64,000 nt of DNA from an uncultured Poribacteria bacterium. Its GTDB lineage: Bacteria; Poribacteria; WGA-4E; WGA-3G. The position numbers and the translations under genes are program-made. The first letter of the stretch is position 1; every line of letters begins with the position of its first letter. Shown here in pieces: positions 8,018-16,759 of the stretch. The notes below the pieces were generated by a model that made no database searches, had not been told where the DNA came from, and saw only the letters and a list, made by a program, of their open reading frames with translations. The DNA lies in contig OX638352.1 in the NCBI GenBank assembly GCA_951813545.1, forward strand, positions 3,736,835 to 3,800,834, in the 5' to 3' direction.

Positions 8018-9997
8018 ATGGAAATAAATGCAGACGACCGAAAGTCCCGGATCCGTGCCCGTTTTCCTGCTAAATGTCTTTTCTTCCTGTTGAAAGTCTT
8101 GCTTTGCTGTGTTCTCGTGCTCCGCGCTGAGGCAGAGGACGCGTACAGTCTATTCGGTAAATTGTTCCTGTCCGGACGCGTCGAATACGATTTCACAAAT
8201 AGACGAAACTTCCTCGCAGATACTGAGGAGGAGCGAGTTAGGCAAGACAGTTTTGATTTTGACCGCCTCTTTCGGCGCGGTTTTCACAGTGTTATGGTAA
8301 TTGAGGAAACCGCGGGCAGCGTCAAAAATATCCTCAGCCTCGGAGAGGTCCCGACAACCTTCACGAAATTCACCTTCGATCAGATTGACTTAAGCGGTGT
8401 CCGTTGGGAGGTCCGTTCCAACCGCACCGATTGGACGATTCTAATGGTCCCCGGTTTGCTCAATCGACTGAACGGACAAGAGGGAAAAACCGATGGATCA
8501 GGTATAGGCTTACGCGAGGTCACAAAGTTCGGCAGGTCGCAGTTGGGACTTTCTTGGTACTATCGCAAGGTCCCTGTATGGGCGGTGGATTTGGAAACCA
8601 ATTTTACCAACTACGGTATAAAAGCCGAGGTGGCTGTCACGCCGAAAAGCGCGTTGCAAAAGAACTTGGGTTCACGTTTCGATGCAACGACAACAGTTTT
8701 CAAAGCCTTCCAAACTGCTGGTGATACGATTTTTCAGGCGGAAGCGTATCGTGTCGGTCCGAGGTTCGATGCCTCTCGCTCCGTCGGTGATAACGATGAC
8801 CAGGACCGCTACTCCGATAATACACCTGCTGATCCTCCCTCTCTAATTATTCCCGGTGACCTTGACAAAAATAACAACGGTATCTTCGACTACGAGGATG
8901 ATATTCTACTTTTCGATGTCGATGAGGATTTCTTGGACGAAAGCGATCTAAACAACAACGGTATCCGAGACGAGGAGGAAAACGATCAGGACCCGAATTA
9001 CGAGTTCGATGTTGGACTGCAAGGCGTACGGCTTTTCATGAACCGTAAAATAAGTCGTCAGGCGAGTGTGGTTGACTTAGATCTCGGGCTACAGATTGAA
9101 GAAAATCTCAGACTCAGAAATACCCCCTCTTCAACGAAAGCATTTGGCAATCTGATTTATCGGAAGGAACTTGCGCGGGCTTCGTCGCTCGTTTTTGAGA
9201 ACGAACTGAAACTGGTAAAAGATCGGATTCCTGACGAGACATGGTATTTTGCTGGGTTTTTAAGCAGAACGGAGGAGCATCTCTATCGAGCACAACCAGA
9301 AGTCCGGAAAATGGAAAGGAACGGGGAAGTGCAATTCTTCGGTATTGATGGCGGCACCGAAGTCGAAAAACGGCGCAGGGATCCGCTGCTGATGCAGAAC
9401 GACCTGATTAACACCGCCAAAATCACGTATGAATACTTGGGAATTGAACGGATGGTCACGACGGCTCGCGCTAAAATTCAATACGATTACGATTTTGAAA
9501 AAGACAATCAGCATTACGAAGTCGGCATTTTCAAGACCCTATACCGGATGCGTCCCACCAAATCACTTGAGATTAGCCCAATGTTTAAGTCCACCATCCG
9601 TAACGGATTTCGGATGGCAGAGGACCGGCTTGAATACCTTTCCCTGAGCGGAGAAATCGACGGTCGGGAAGCCTTTCGCCGACTCCGATTGCGCCAGATT
9701 GAACGGGCGAATGTGAGGGATATGGCTTCAGCACTCATCCTCAAGGTCGTCTATCAGTTTACGAAGACTATCAAACTCACCGGTGGTGGGCAAATTCTTT
9801 TGTTCAATGATATGCGTGATAATGATAACGACTTTGTCCGTCAAGCACTGTTGGCTGAAATGGAGAAGAGTTTTGTCGCTTACGAGAAGCGACTCTTCCT
9901 TCATATTGGTGCCCGATACATAGATCAGCGCGCAATCGGAGATGTTAACGATCAGAATTACATGGAAATTTTTGTGCGTGTCTTTGGAAGGTTCTAA
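8018..9997 (+). CDS. Exported protein, probable outer-membrane beta-barrel, with Ca-binding-like loop
   Basis: A 659-residue protein of no family I can name. It has a basic N-terminus and a hydrophobic segment (CLFFLLKVLLCCVLVL) ending in AEAED, consistent with a signal peptide. The middle (residues about 285-325) is rich in Asp and Asn. It holds DKNNNGIFDYEDD and DLNNNGIRDEEE, which resemble calcium-binding loops of the dockerin/EF-hand type. The remainder alternates polar and hydrophobic residues and ends in RVFGRF with a terminal Phe, as in outer-membrane barrels. It follows the propeller lipoprotein, separated only by a palindromic repeat, and may be expressed with it. The ribosome site before the chosen ATG is weak, so the start is uncertain. 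Confidence 0.7.
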   Translation: MEINADDRKSRIRARFPAKCLFFLLKVLLCCVLVLRAEAEDAYSLFGKLFLSGRVEYDFTNRRNFLADTEEERVRQDSFDFDRLFRRGFHSVMVIEETAGSVKNILSLGEVPTTFTKFTFDQIDLSGVRWEVRSNRTDWTILMVPGLLNRLNGQEGKTDGSGIGLREVTKFGRSQLGLSWYYRKVPVWAVDLETNFTNYGIKAEVAVTPKSALQKNLGSRFDATTTVFKAFQTAGDTIFQAEAYRVGPRFDASRSVGDNDDQDRYSDNTPADPPSLIIPGDLDKNNNGIFDYEDDILLFDVDEDFLDESDLNNNGIRDEEENDQDPNYEFDVGLQGVRLFMNRKISRQASVVDLDLGLQIEENLRLRNTPSSTKAFGNLIYRKELARASSLVFENELKLVKDRIPDETWYFAGFLSRTEEHLYRAQPEVRKMERNGEVQFFGIDGGTEVEKRRRDPLLMQNDLINTAKITYEYLGIERMVTTARAKIQYDYDFEKDNQHYEVGIFKTLYRMRPTKSLEISPMFKSTIRNGFRMAEDRLEYLSLSGEIDGREAFRRLRLRQIERANVRDMASALILKVVYQFTKTIKLTGGGQILLFNDMRDNDNDFVRQALLAEMEKSFVAYEKRLFLHIGARYIDQRAIGDVNDQNYMEIFVRVFGRF

Positions 9998-10075
9998 AAA
10001 AATAGACGAATTATAAAAAATTATGCATTTTTTTCACAAATTTCCGTAAAATTGTGATTTTCTTTGTAAATTAAC

Positions 10076-10104
10076 TTGACAAGTGCTTTTTTAGGGTGTA
10101 TAAT
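10076..10104 (+). promoter_or_regulatory. Consensus sigma70 promoter of the blaI-M56 operon
   Basis: TTGACA at 10076-10081 and TATAAT at 10099-10104 with an exact 17-bp spacer, about 115 nt before the blaI-like start. Both hexamers are perfect. Confidence 0.92.
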
Positions 10105-10133
10105 ACTATTATTACGTATTTAGATTTAGTATT
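10102..10133. promoter_or_regulatory. Candidate BlaI-type operator overlapping the -10 box
   Basis: A perfect inverted pair AATACTA (10102-10108) and TAGTATT (10127-10133) is separated by 18 bp. It starts inside the -10 box and covers the start of transcription. This placement fits autorepression, as BlaI/MecI repressors normally bind palindromes at their own promoters. The assignment is inference. Confidence 0.5.
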
Positions 10134-10224
10134 TGCTGATCGTAATTCGCGGCATGAGCATTAACGTTCTGACTCGTGAGTCAAATTCACCTTTAACCTT
10201 TTATATAAGTAGGGACCACATCAG

Positions 10225-10611
10225 ATGAAAACCAAAAGATTACACCACTTAGAACTTGAAGTGATGAAAGTTGTATGGAGGTTGACGCGTGCCACAGTCA
10301 ACGATGTCCTTAATAACATTGATCGGAAGCTCGCCTATACCACCGTTGCCACCACCATGAAAAGCCTTGAGAAGAAAGGTTTTTTGTCGCATCAAGTAGA
10401 TGGTAGGACGTTCGTTTATCAGCCTTTGGTCAAAGAAGCAGAGATTACGCATACAATGCTCAACGATTTACTGGAACGCCTTTTTGACAACTCAGCCGAA
10501 AAACTGGTGAACACGCTCCTCGAAGTGCGACACACCAGCGCAGCTGAACACAATCGCTTACAAGCATTAATTAACAACTATCAACCTGAAGAGGAAAAAA
10601 CCGATGACTAA
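10225..10611 (+). CDS. BlaI/MecI/CopY-family transcriptional repressor
   Basis: A 128-residue winged-helix protein. Residues about 5-78 fit the Penicillinase_R family: LELEVMKVVWR, TVNDVLNNI, LAYTTVATTMKSLEKKGFL and a wing with GRTFVYQP. The C-terminal half supplies the dimerisation helices. In the family such repressors are inactivated by proteolysis triggered by a membrane M56 protease. That protease is encoded by the next gene, which overlaps this one by 8 nt (ATGACTAA). A consensus promoter with a palindrome over its -10 box lies upstream, fitting autoregulation. There is no beta-lactamase nearby, so the target is probably not beta-lactam resistance. Confidence 0.92.
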   Translation: MKTKRLHHLELEVMKVVWRLTRATVNDVLNNIDRKLAYTTVATTMKSLEKKGFLSHQVDGRTFVYQPLVKEAEITHTMLNDLLERLFDNSAEKLVNTLLEVRHTSAAEHNRLQALINNYQPEEEKTDD

Positions 10612-13600
10612 GCAAATCCTACTTTCTTTACTCAACTGCTCGTGGCAGTGGATGTTATTGGGTGGCTTGACATGGTTCATTACGAATTACCTGTTCCGCA
10701 AAAAGCGTCGTTCTAACACCACTGTTCACCTGTTATGGCTGTTGTCTTTGCTCAGTTTACCAATCCTGTTCGGTCTAAATCAATTTGTACCGGCACTTTC
10801 AATCAATGGCACGGTCCCGGAATTAACGCAGGCAGCACCAATAAACATATCCGGTTTAGCTGCGCCAACTACGACCCTACCGGAAATTTCATCCGCCGCA
10901 AGCCACACGCAAACCGGAAATCAACGCCTTACAAGCGGTAAATCTTTTTTCAATTGGGAAACTAAGACCGATCTGCTATTGTGTCTTTGGGCAATCGGTG
11001 CATTCGCTATGCTCATCCGTTTCCTATTTGGTTTGTACCGAATCCGTCAACTCCGACGCGGTGCAGTCGTGGCTGATGATTCATATCAGGCAATCTGTCA
11101 ACGCTTGGCGCGACAACTGAATATAAAGCGTTCGGTCACTGTCTGTTTCTCGGACCGCGTAGTATCGCCGATCTCATTTGGTTGGTTATCGTCCCACATC
11201 CTGATTCCGCGAGAACTGAATTTGGAGCAGTTTGAATTGGTAGCCGCCCACGAATTAGCACATGTGCAACGCCTCGATTGGTTAACGAACCTCTTTTCAC
11301 ACTTCGTAGGCGTGGTCTTCTTTTTCCATCCAATTTACCATCTCCTTAATCGTGAACTCGTCCATCTACGAGAACGCATCTGTGACGACTGGGTCATCCA
11401 ATTGACAGGTGCCAGAAAAAACTACGCACAGTGTTTATTAGATCTGGTACGCCGCGAAAACCGGACTGTTCCACTCGCGTTGTCACTTAATCAGCCATCG
11501 CAATTGGAATCTCGAATTGATTCTATCCTGAAAAGTAATCGACGGTTAGACGTGCAACTGAAGCCGCGCTTACAGCTGATAGTGGCAACCTTGCTCCTAA
11601 CTTGCCTGCCATTATTGGCAATGGCACAATTGGTTCCACTGAAAACTTTCCAAGTTTCACTCTTCGCTCAGACACCTCAGAAATTAGAAAACGGGGTTGA
11701 TAAGACTGAGAAAAAGCAAGGGATGGAGAAAGCGAAGGTTGGAAAGATGGGCGAGAAACAGTACAAAGATGAATCACACATTGAAGTGAAAGACCCAGCA
11801 CTGTTTGAGCAGTCTGAAGAAAACAAGATATTCTCTGGACCGCAACCCGGCGAAAAACTCCCGGCATTGATGGTGACCGGCATTAGTGGCGAAACCGAGG
11901 GCCGGATATTGAATATCACCGCTAAGGTGGATGGAAAGCCGCTCGTGTTATTCTTGCAAGATACCAATGCAGTTGGTATAAAAGGGCTTGTTAACGTGTC
12001 TAAGTTGCTCCTCAAAATTGATGCTTTCCAAAAAAGGCACAGCACGGCAACGGGTACCAAAACGTCTCATCAAGGGCTCCAGATAGGTGCTGTGTTCCTT
12101 GCAGATAATCTCGACACGCTACCTGAATGGGCGCATGATATGCTAAAAAAAGAGATTCCAAATGAGATATTAACAGGAATATCTCCCGATGGGCGTGAAG
12201 GACCGGGCAGTTACGGATTGAACCGCAATGTCGCACAGACCGTTCTTATCGCTAAAGATGGGAAAGTACTGCACAACTTTGCTTTCACACAACCGATGCT
12301 CTATACCGATCCACACTTCCTCGGTGCCATCGCACAAGCGATTGAAGTAGAACCCGCTACACTGGAGAAGTGGCTGAATGAAGCGTCAGCGAAACGCTAT
12401 AAGGAAGACGATTTGGACAAAAAGACAATCGCTTCTAAGTTTGCCGAACTTCAAAAAGCCATCAGGAATGGAAAAATACCAAGATCGGAAGTGGCAGAAC
12501 ATCTCAAAAAACTGGGAATCACTTGGGAAGAAGGCGAACAACTTCTCAAGGAGACAAAAGATGATGCGCAGATGATGCGCAGAGAAGGTTGGATGGTCGG
12601 TGCGGAAGGACCGATTCTGCGGAGCAACGATGATGCGCAGATAATGCGCAGAGAAGGTTGGATGGTCGGTGCGGAAGGACCGATTCTGCGGAGCAACGAT
12701 GATGCGCAGATGATGCGCAGAGAACGCCAATATGAAAATCGCCGTCAAATAGAAGTTGCTGACCCAGCAGATTTCGGTACGTCCGAAGAAAAACAGATAT
12801 TTTCTGGACCGCAACCCGGCGAAAAACTTCCGCCGCTACTGGCGACAGGTATACGCGGTGGCGCAAAAGGTAAAACCTTTGATTTCATCGCTAAGGCAGA
12901 TGATGGAAAGTTGCTTGTACTTTTGTTGCAAGACGGTAGCGGTGTGGGTTTGCGTGGGTTGTATGATATTGCGGGTGTTGTTGATAAAATCTCCAACGCA
13001 TCTAAGCAAGAACTACAGATGAGCGTCGTATTTCTTGGAGATGATCCCGCCGCGTTGAAACAAATCACACAGCATGTGCCAGAGAACATTGGCGATTTGG
13101 TCGGTATTTCTCCGGATGGGCGTGAGGGACCGGGTAACTACGGATTGAACCGTAATGTGGCACAAACAATTATCATCGCCAAGGATGGAAAAGTGCTTCA
13201 TAACTTCGCTTTCACACAACCTTTGATCTATGCTGACCCACATGTCATCGGTGCCATCGCCCAGACAATCGGAGAGGATCCGTCAACAGTTGGGAAATGG
13301 TTGAACGAAGAGGCTGCTGAAAATGAGCGGATGCAGCGCGACAGCGGACAAATGGAACGAGAAGATGCTCGCGATCGTGAACGCACGCCATCTCGGGAAG
13401 AACTTGTCAAACGGTTTGACAAAGATGGTGACGGCAAATTGAATGAAGAAGAAGGCATGGCAGCGCGCCGCGCCTTAGCGAATCGGGAAAATCAAAACCG
13501 AAACCGCAGAGAGAACGTTGAAGTGAAAAATCCCGCTGAATTCAAGAAAGCACAAGGGACAGCAATTTTCTCTGGTCCACAACCCAGTGAAAAACTGCCA

Positions 13601-14257
13601 CCTTTGATGGTTAAGGGTATCAATGGTGACGTTAAGGACAAAACCTACGATGCCATAGCCAAGGCAGATGGACAACTACTCGTTCTCTTCCTTCAAGACG
13701 AAAGCGGTCTTGGATTGCGTGGATTAGTTGGTGTTTCTCGTTTACTTGCTCAAACCGCTGAGAAATCTAAACAGGCAATGCATATAAGCGCTGTGTTTTT
13801 AGGGGACACACCCGATACCTTGGAGAATCAAGCCAGTAAGTTAGTACCACATATTCCAAGCGATGTCTTACTCAGTATTTCTCCGGACGGTCGTGAAGGT
13901 CCAGGCAGCTACGGGTTGAATCGTAATGTGGCGCAGACAGTCATCATCGCCAAAGATGGAAAAGTGCTACACAACTTTGCTTTCGCACAGCCGATGCTCC
14001 GTCCTGATCCATACGTGCTTGGTGCCGTTGGAGAGGCAATTGGGGTGAAGCCTGCCACGCTTGAAAAATGGTTGAACGAAGCACCTGCTGAAGATGAACG
14101 GATGGAGCGTGGAGGTGATTCCGACGAGGCGCAAGCCTTTGGCAGACGGCTTCGAGAGATGATCGAGAAGGGCGAAATCACTGGTGAAGAAGCCCGCGAA
14201 CGATACGAGAAAGCCTTTCCACGTAGCCGAGAGCCCCGCCGTAGCAAGGAAGATTAA
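10604..14257 (+). CDS. BlaR1-like M56 membrane protease with three thioredoxin-like repeats
   Basis: A 1217-residue protein translationally coupled to the BlaI-type repressor. The N-terminal part (about 1-345) has five hydrophobic segments and the M56 zinc site HELAH (residues 216-220), with a later ERICDDW. It resembles BlaR1/MecR1 without the penicillin-binding sensor. The rest faces outward and holds three copies of a roughly 190-residue module. Each begins IFSGPQPGEKLPPL-like and contains ISPDGREGPG-YGLNRNVAQT and AKDGKVLHNFAF. This looks like a thioredoxin/peroxiredoxin fold, but no CxxC is present. Between copies lie a tandem 23-residue repeat and an EF-hand (DKDGDGKLNEEE). The modules could be the sensor that controls cleavage of the repressor; the ligand is unknown. 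Confidence 0.82.
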   Translation: MTKQILLSLLNCSWQWMLLGGLTWFITNYLFRKKRRSNTTVHLLWLLSLLSLPILFGLNQFVPALSINGTVPELTQAAPINISGLAAPTTTLPEISSAASHTQTGNQRLTSGKSFFNWETKTDLLLCLWAIGAFAMLIRFLFGLYRIRQLRRGAVVADDSYQAICQRLARQLNIKRSVTVCFSDRVVSPISFGWLSSHILIPRELNLEQFELVAAHELAHVQRLDWLTNLFSHFVGVVFFFHPIYHLLNRELVHLRERICDDWVIQLTGARKNYAQCLLDLVRRENRTVPLALSLNQPSQLESRIDSILKSNRRLDVQLKPRLQLIVATLLLTCLPLLAMAQLVPLKTFQVSLFAQTPQKLENGVDKTEKKQGMEKAKVGKMGEKQYKDESHIEVKDPALFEQSEENKIFSGPQPGEKLPALMVTGISGETEGRILNITAKVDGKPLVLFLQDTNAVGIKGLVNVSKLLLKIDAFQKRHSTATGTKTSHQGLQIGAVFLADNLDTLPEWAHDMLKKEIPNEILTGISPDGREGPGSYGLNRNVAQTVLIAKDGKVLHNFAFTQPMLYTDPHFLGAIAQAIEVEPATLEKWLNEASAKRYKEDDLDKKTIASKFAELQKAIRNGKIPRSEVAEHLKKLGITWEEGEQLLKETKDDAQMMRREGWMVGAEGPILRSNDDAQIMRREGWMVGAEGPILRSNDDAQMMRRERQYENRRQIEVADPADFGTSEEKQIFSGPQPGEKLPPLLATGIRGGAKGKTFDFIAKADDGKLLVLLLQDGSGVGLRGLYDIAGVVDKISNASKQELQMSVVFLGDDPAALKQITQHVPENIGDLVGISPDGREGPGNYGLNRNVAQTIIIAKDGKVLHNFAFTQPLIYADPHVIGAIAQTIGEDPSTVGKWLNEEAAENERMQRDSGQMEREDARDRERTPSREELVKRFDKDGDGKLNEEEGMAARRALANRENQNRNRRENVEVKNPAEFKKAQGTAIFSGPQPSEKLPPLMVKGINGDVKDKTYDAIAKADGQLLVLFLQDESGLGLRGLVGVSRLLAQTAEKSKQAMHISAVFLGDTPDTLENQASKLVPHIPSDVLLSISPDGREGPGSYGLNRNVAQTVIIAKDGKVLHNFAFAQPMLRPDPYVLGAVGEAIGVKPATLEKWLNEAPAEDERMERGGDSDEAQAFGRRLREMIEKGEITGEEARERYEKAFPRSREPRRSKED
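12560..12724. repeat. 69-bp in-frame tandem repeat (2.4 copies)
   Basis: Units at 12560-12628 and 12629-12697 and a partial third to about 12724 are almost identical. They encode DDAQMMRREGWMVGAEGPIL and three further residues. The unit length is a multiple of three, so copy-number change alters the linker of the M56 protein without breaking the frame. Confidence 0.92.
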
Positions 14258-14276
14258 GATTTAGATTAACTTTTAA

Positions 14277-14298
14277 GGGCAGGTCTCTGTGCCTGCCC
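14277..14298 (+). terminator. Hairpin after the M56 gene, possible terminator without U-tract
   Basis: GGGCAGG-TCTCTGTG-CCTGCCC, a perfect 7-bp stem 20 nt after the stop codon. It is not followed by a T-run, so intrinsic termination is uncertain. Confidence 0.45.
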
Positions 14299-14387
14299 AA
14301 TACCTATCTAACGTGAGTTTGATAATTAAACGCAGGTTGGATAAAATATAAATATGGATGTAGGTGTTTTCGCTTGGGTGTTTCCCC

Positions 14388-14615
14388 TTAGGTTGAGCGG
14401 CAAAGCCACAGGAAACCCATTTTCGCTATACACAACGTTGCGTTTTCAATGAGCCCTTCGGATAGATAGGTGTAGCGAAACCCGACATCGCAAACGGTGT
14501 CGGTATGATAATGCGTTGGGTTTCACTCGGTTTTTGGTGCTTTCAGATTTCTCTGTTCCGTTGAAAACACTGTGTCGTGTGCGATTTTAGTAGGTCTCCG
14601 TTCAACCCAACCTAC
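14388..14615. repeat. Dispersed repeat family A, copy 2 (reverse orientation)
   Basis: The only notable content of the 456-base gap 14258-14713 besides the hairpin at 14277. Read on the minus strand it starts GTAGGTTGGGTTGAACGG, then shares GAGTGAAACCCAACGCATT, ACCGACA, GGGTTTCGCT and ACCTATCTAT with copy 3. Its other end is TTAGGTTGAGCGG, the degraded inverse. Length 228 bp against 227 bp for copy 3. Confidence 0.82.
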
Positions 14616-14713
14616 AGGACTTACCAACGCAAGGGCGAGGATACAATCCTCGCCAGCAATGCTAAGACATCTCTTAAAACAACAAATTAGACAAAACATT
14701 TGGAGAAAATAGC

Positions 14714-15358
14714 ATGACACGGACTAAACACACTTCCACCTTGTTCACACAGACTGAACTCTCCTCTATTGATGAGCGTGAGTTAGTAGAGCGATTTCAG
14801 AGTGGTGACACGGAGGCTTTTAACCCGCTTGTTCTCAAATATCAACAAAAAATCTATAACCTACTCTATCTACGGATTGGAGATCGGGAGGCAGCAAAAG
14901 ACCTTTCCCAAGATGTTTTTCTAAAGGCGTTTCAGGCACTGCCTCACTTCAAGCAGGATTCTGAATTTTACAGTTGGCTTTACCGAATTGCCATTAACTG
15001 CAGCATCGACTTCATACGGAAACAGAAGCGGAAGGAGGCACTGATGCTTGGCGAATTACCGCTTGACGCGGATAATAAACTCCAGATGATGTGTATGTAT
15101 CCATCGCCTGCTGAAGTGATTGAAAACGAGGAGCTTGGGCGTATTATTCGTAGAGCGGTTCGGCAACTTTCCCCGGGGCAGCGACGCGTTTTTAAGATGC
15201 GCTACCGAAGGGAACTCCCCATTAAAGAAATTGCTATCCGTTTGAATAAGTCGGAAGGTACTGTTAAAGCACACTTGCACCACGCTCGTCAAAAACTTCG
15301 GATCCTGTTGGCACCTTATCTACAGAACGAACCACTGCACTGGAATGGAGGAGATTAA
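14714..15358 (+). CDS. ECF-type RNA polymerase sigma factor
   Basis: A 214-residue sigma-70 family protein with only regions 2 and 4. Region 2 lies around residues 35-105 (YQQKIYNLLYLRIGDREAAK, DLSQDVFLKAFQAL, FYSWLYRIAINCSIDFIRKQ). Region 4 lies around 140-198 (LSPGQRRVFKMRYRRELPIK then LNKSEGTVKAHLHHARQKLR). GGAG lies 8 nt before the ATG. No anti-sigma gene is adjacent. Instead, a DUF1501 gene begins one base after its stop, so the two are co-transcribed and probably translationally coupled. It may direct expression of the exported-protein genes that follow; this is inference from position. Confidence 0.93.
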   Translation: MTRTKHTSTLFTQTELSSIDERELVERFQSGDTEAFNPLVLKYQQKIYNLLYLRIGDREAAKDLSQDVFLKAFQALPHFKQDSEFYSWLYRIAINCSIDFIRKQKRKEALMLGELPLDADNKLQMMCMYPSPAEVIENEELGRIIRRAVRQLSPGQRRVFKMRYRRELPIKEIAIRLNKSEGTVKAHLHHARQKLRILLAPYLQNEPLHWNGGD

Positions 15359-15359
15359 A

Positions 15360-16733
15360 ATGAGAGCGACCAAAAGATGTGACGGAATAAACCGTCGCGA
15401 TTTCTTACGCGTCGGTGGATTGGCAGCACTTGGACTCGGATTAGGCGACTTTTTCCATCTCCAACGCGCCTTTGCCGTAGGGGCGAGGTTACCTCGTCCG
15501 TACACAGCAAAAGCAAAATCCTGTATCCTGATATGGCTTGATGGGGGTCCGAGTCATCTGGAGACCTTTGACCCCAAACCGGACGCTCCGCAAGAAGTCC
15601 GCGGACCGCTGAAAACCATTCCTACAAATGTGACAGGCGTACGCATCAGTGAATGCTTGGAGCGGACAGCGGGCATTATGGATAAAATCGCCATTATTCG
15701 CTCAATGACTTCACCGTTGGGTGAACACAGCCTCGGCACCCAATACTTGATGACAGGATACAAACCCACACCAGCGTTGGAGTATCCAACCTTTGGGGCA
15801 ACAGTTACCTATGTCAGATCTCAAAGTAGTAAGAATGCTTCAGAAGATACGCTAACTGCTTTACCGCCAAACATCGCAGTTCCGAACTTCACAGGTCAAG
15901 TATCGGGGAGCGGATATTTACCGAGTGCAACCCGTCCATTTGCTGTTGGCGGCGATCCGAAAAGACCCGACTTTAAAGTTCGTGACCTCGACTTCTATGA
16001 GGGGATCGATTTACAACGCGTTTCTCGGCGTAGGCAATTCGTCGATGCGCTCAACGCATTCAGTCGTGCCAAAGACGCTGACGCAACGATGGTATCGGAC
16101 CCGGAGTTAGAACGTGCCTACAATCTGATTACATCGCCCGAAGCCAAAGCGGCGTTCACGCTTTCCGAGGAGCCGCAAGAGGTGCACCAGCGATATGGTC
16201 CCGGTGGTGTGAATGGAATCGGGCAGAGTTGTTTATTGGCACGGCGGCTTGTTGAGAGAGGTGTACCATTTGTAACTGTCAACCATACCGGCTGGGACAC
16301 ACATCAGGATATCTTCACACTTAAAGAACGTTACCCTACGGATCGGAATGCACATCTACCATCACTTGATAAGGCACTGAGCGCGCTAATCCAAGACCTT
16401 ACCGATCGCCGTATGTTGGACGAGACGCTTGTGGTGGTTATGGGTGAGTTCGGACGCACACCAAAGATTAACTCGCAAGGCGGGCGCGATCACTGGCCTA
16501 ACGTGTTCAGCGTGATGTTGGCAGGTGGCGGCGTGCAAGGGGGTCAAATTATCGGCAGTAGCGATGCGCTCGGTGAGTTTCCAAAGGAACGTCCCGTGAC
16601 ACCTTCGGATCTGTCAGCCACAATCTATACGCTGCTGGGTATTGACCCCAGTTTTGAGTTGCATACCAGTGATGGAAGACCTGTTCGAGTTGCGCCTGAC
16701 GGTGCTAATGTCATATCGGAATTAATCGCCTAA
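15360..16733 (+). CDS. DUF1501 (sulfatase-like) protein with Tat signal
   Basis: A 457-residue member of the DUF1501 family, which has an alkaline-phosphatase/sulfatase fold and is abundant in planctomycetes. The N-terminus carries a twin-arginine signal (NRRDFLRVGGLAALGLGLGD), so it is exported folded. Core motifs include ILIWLDGGPSHLETFDPKP and, near residues 350-390, VVVMGEFGRTPKINSQGGRD followed by HWP. The ATG at 15360 is chosen because GGAGGAG lies 7 nt upstream; an ATG at 15345 would place this site inside the gene. DUF1501 genes usually pair with DUF1549/1553 genes, and one lies 3 kb downstream. Confidence 0.9.
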   Translation: MRATKRCDGINRRDFLRVGGLAALGLGLGDFFHLQRAFAVGARLPRPYTAKAKSCILIWLDGGPSHLETFDPKPDAPQEVRGPLKTIPTNVTGVRISECLERTAGIMDKIAIIRSMTSPLGEHSLGTQYLMTGYKPTPALEYPTFGATVTYVRSQSSKNASEDTLTALPPNIAVPNFTGQVSGSGYLPSATRPFAVGGDPKRPDFKVRDLDFYEGIDLQRVSRRRQFVDALNAFSRAKDADATMVSDPELERAYNLITSPEAKAAFTLSEEPQEVHQRYGPGGVNGIGQSCLLARRLVERGVPFVTVNHTGWDTHQDIFTLKERYPTDRNAHLPSLDKALSALIQDLTDRRMLDETLVVVMGEFGRTPKINSQGGRDHWPNVFSVMLAGGGVQGGQIIGSSDALGEFPKERPVTPSDLSATIYTLLGIDPSFELHTSDGRPVRVAPDGANVISELIA

Positions 16734-16759
16734 TCCAATTATCTTAAAGCGAGTTGGCT

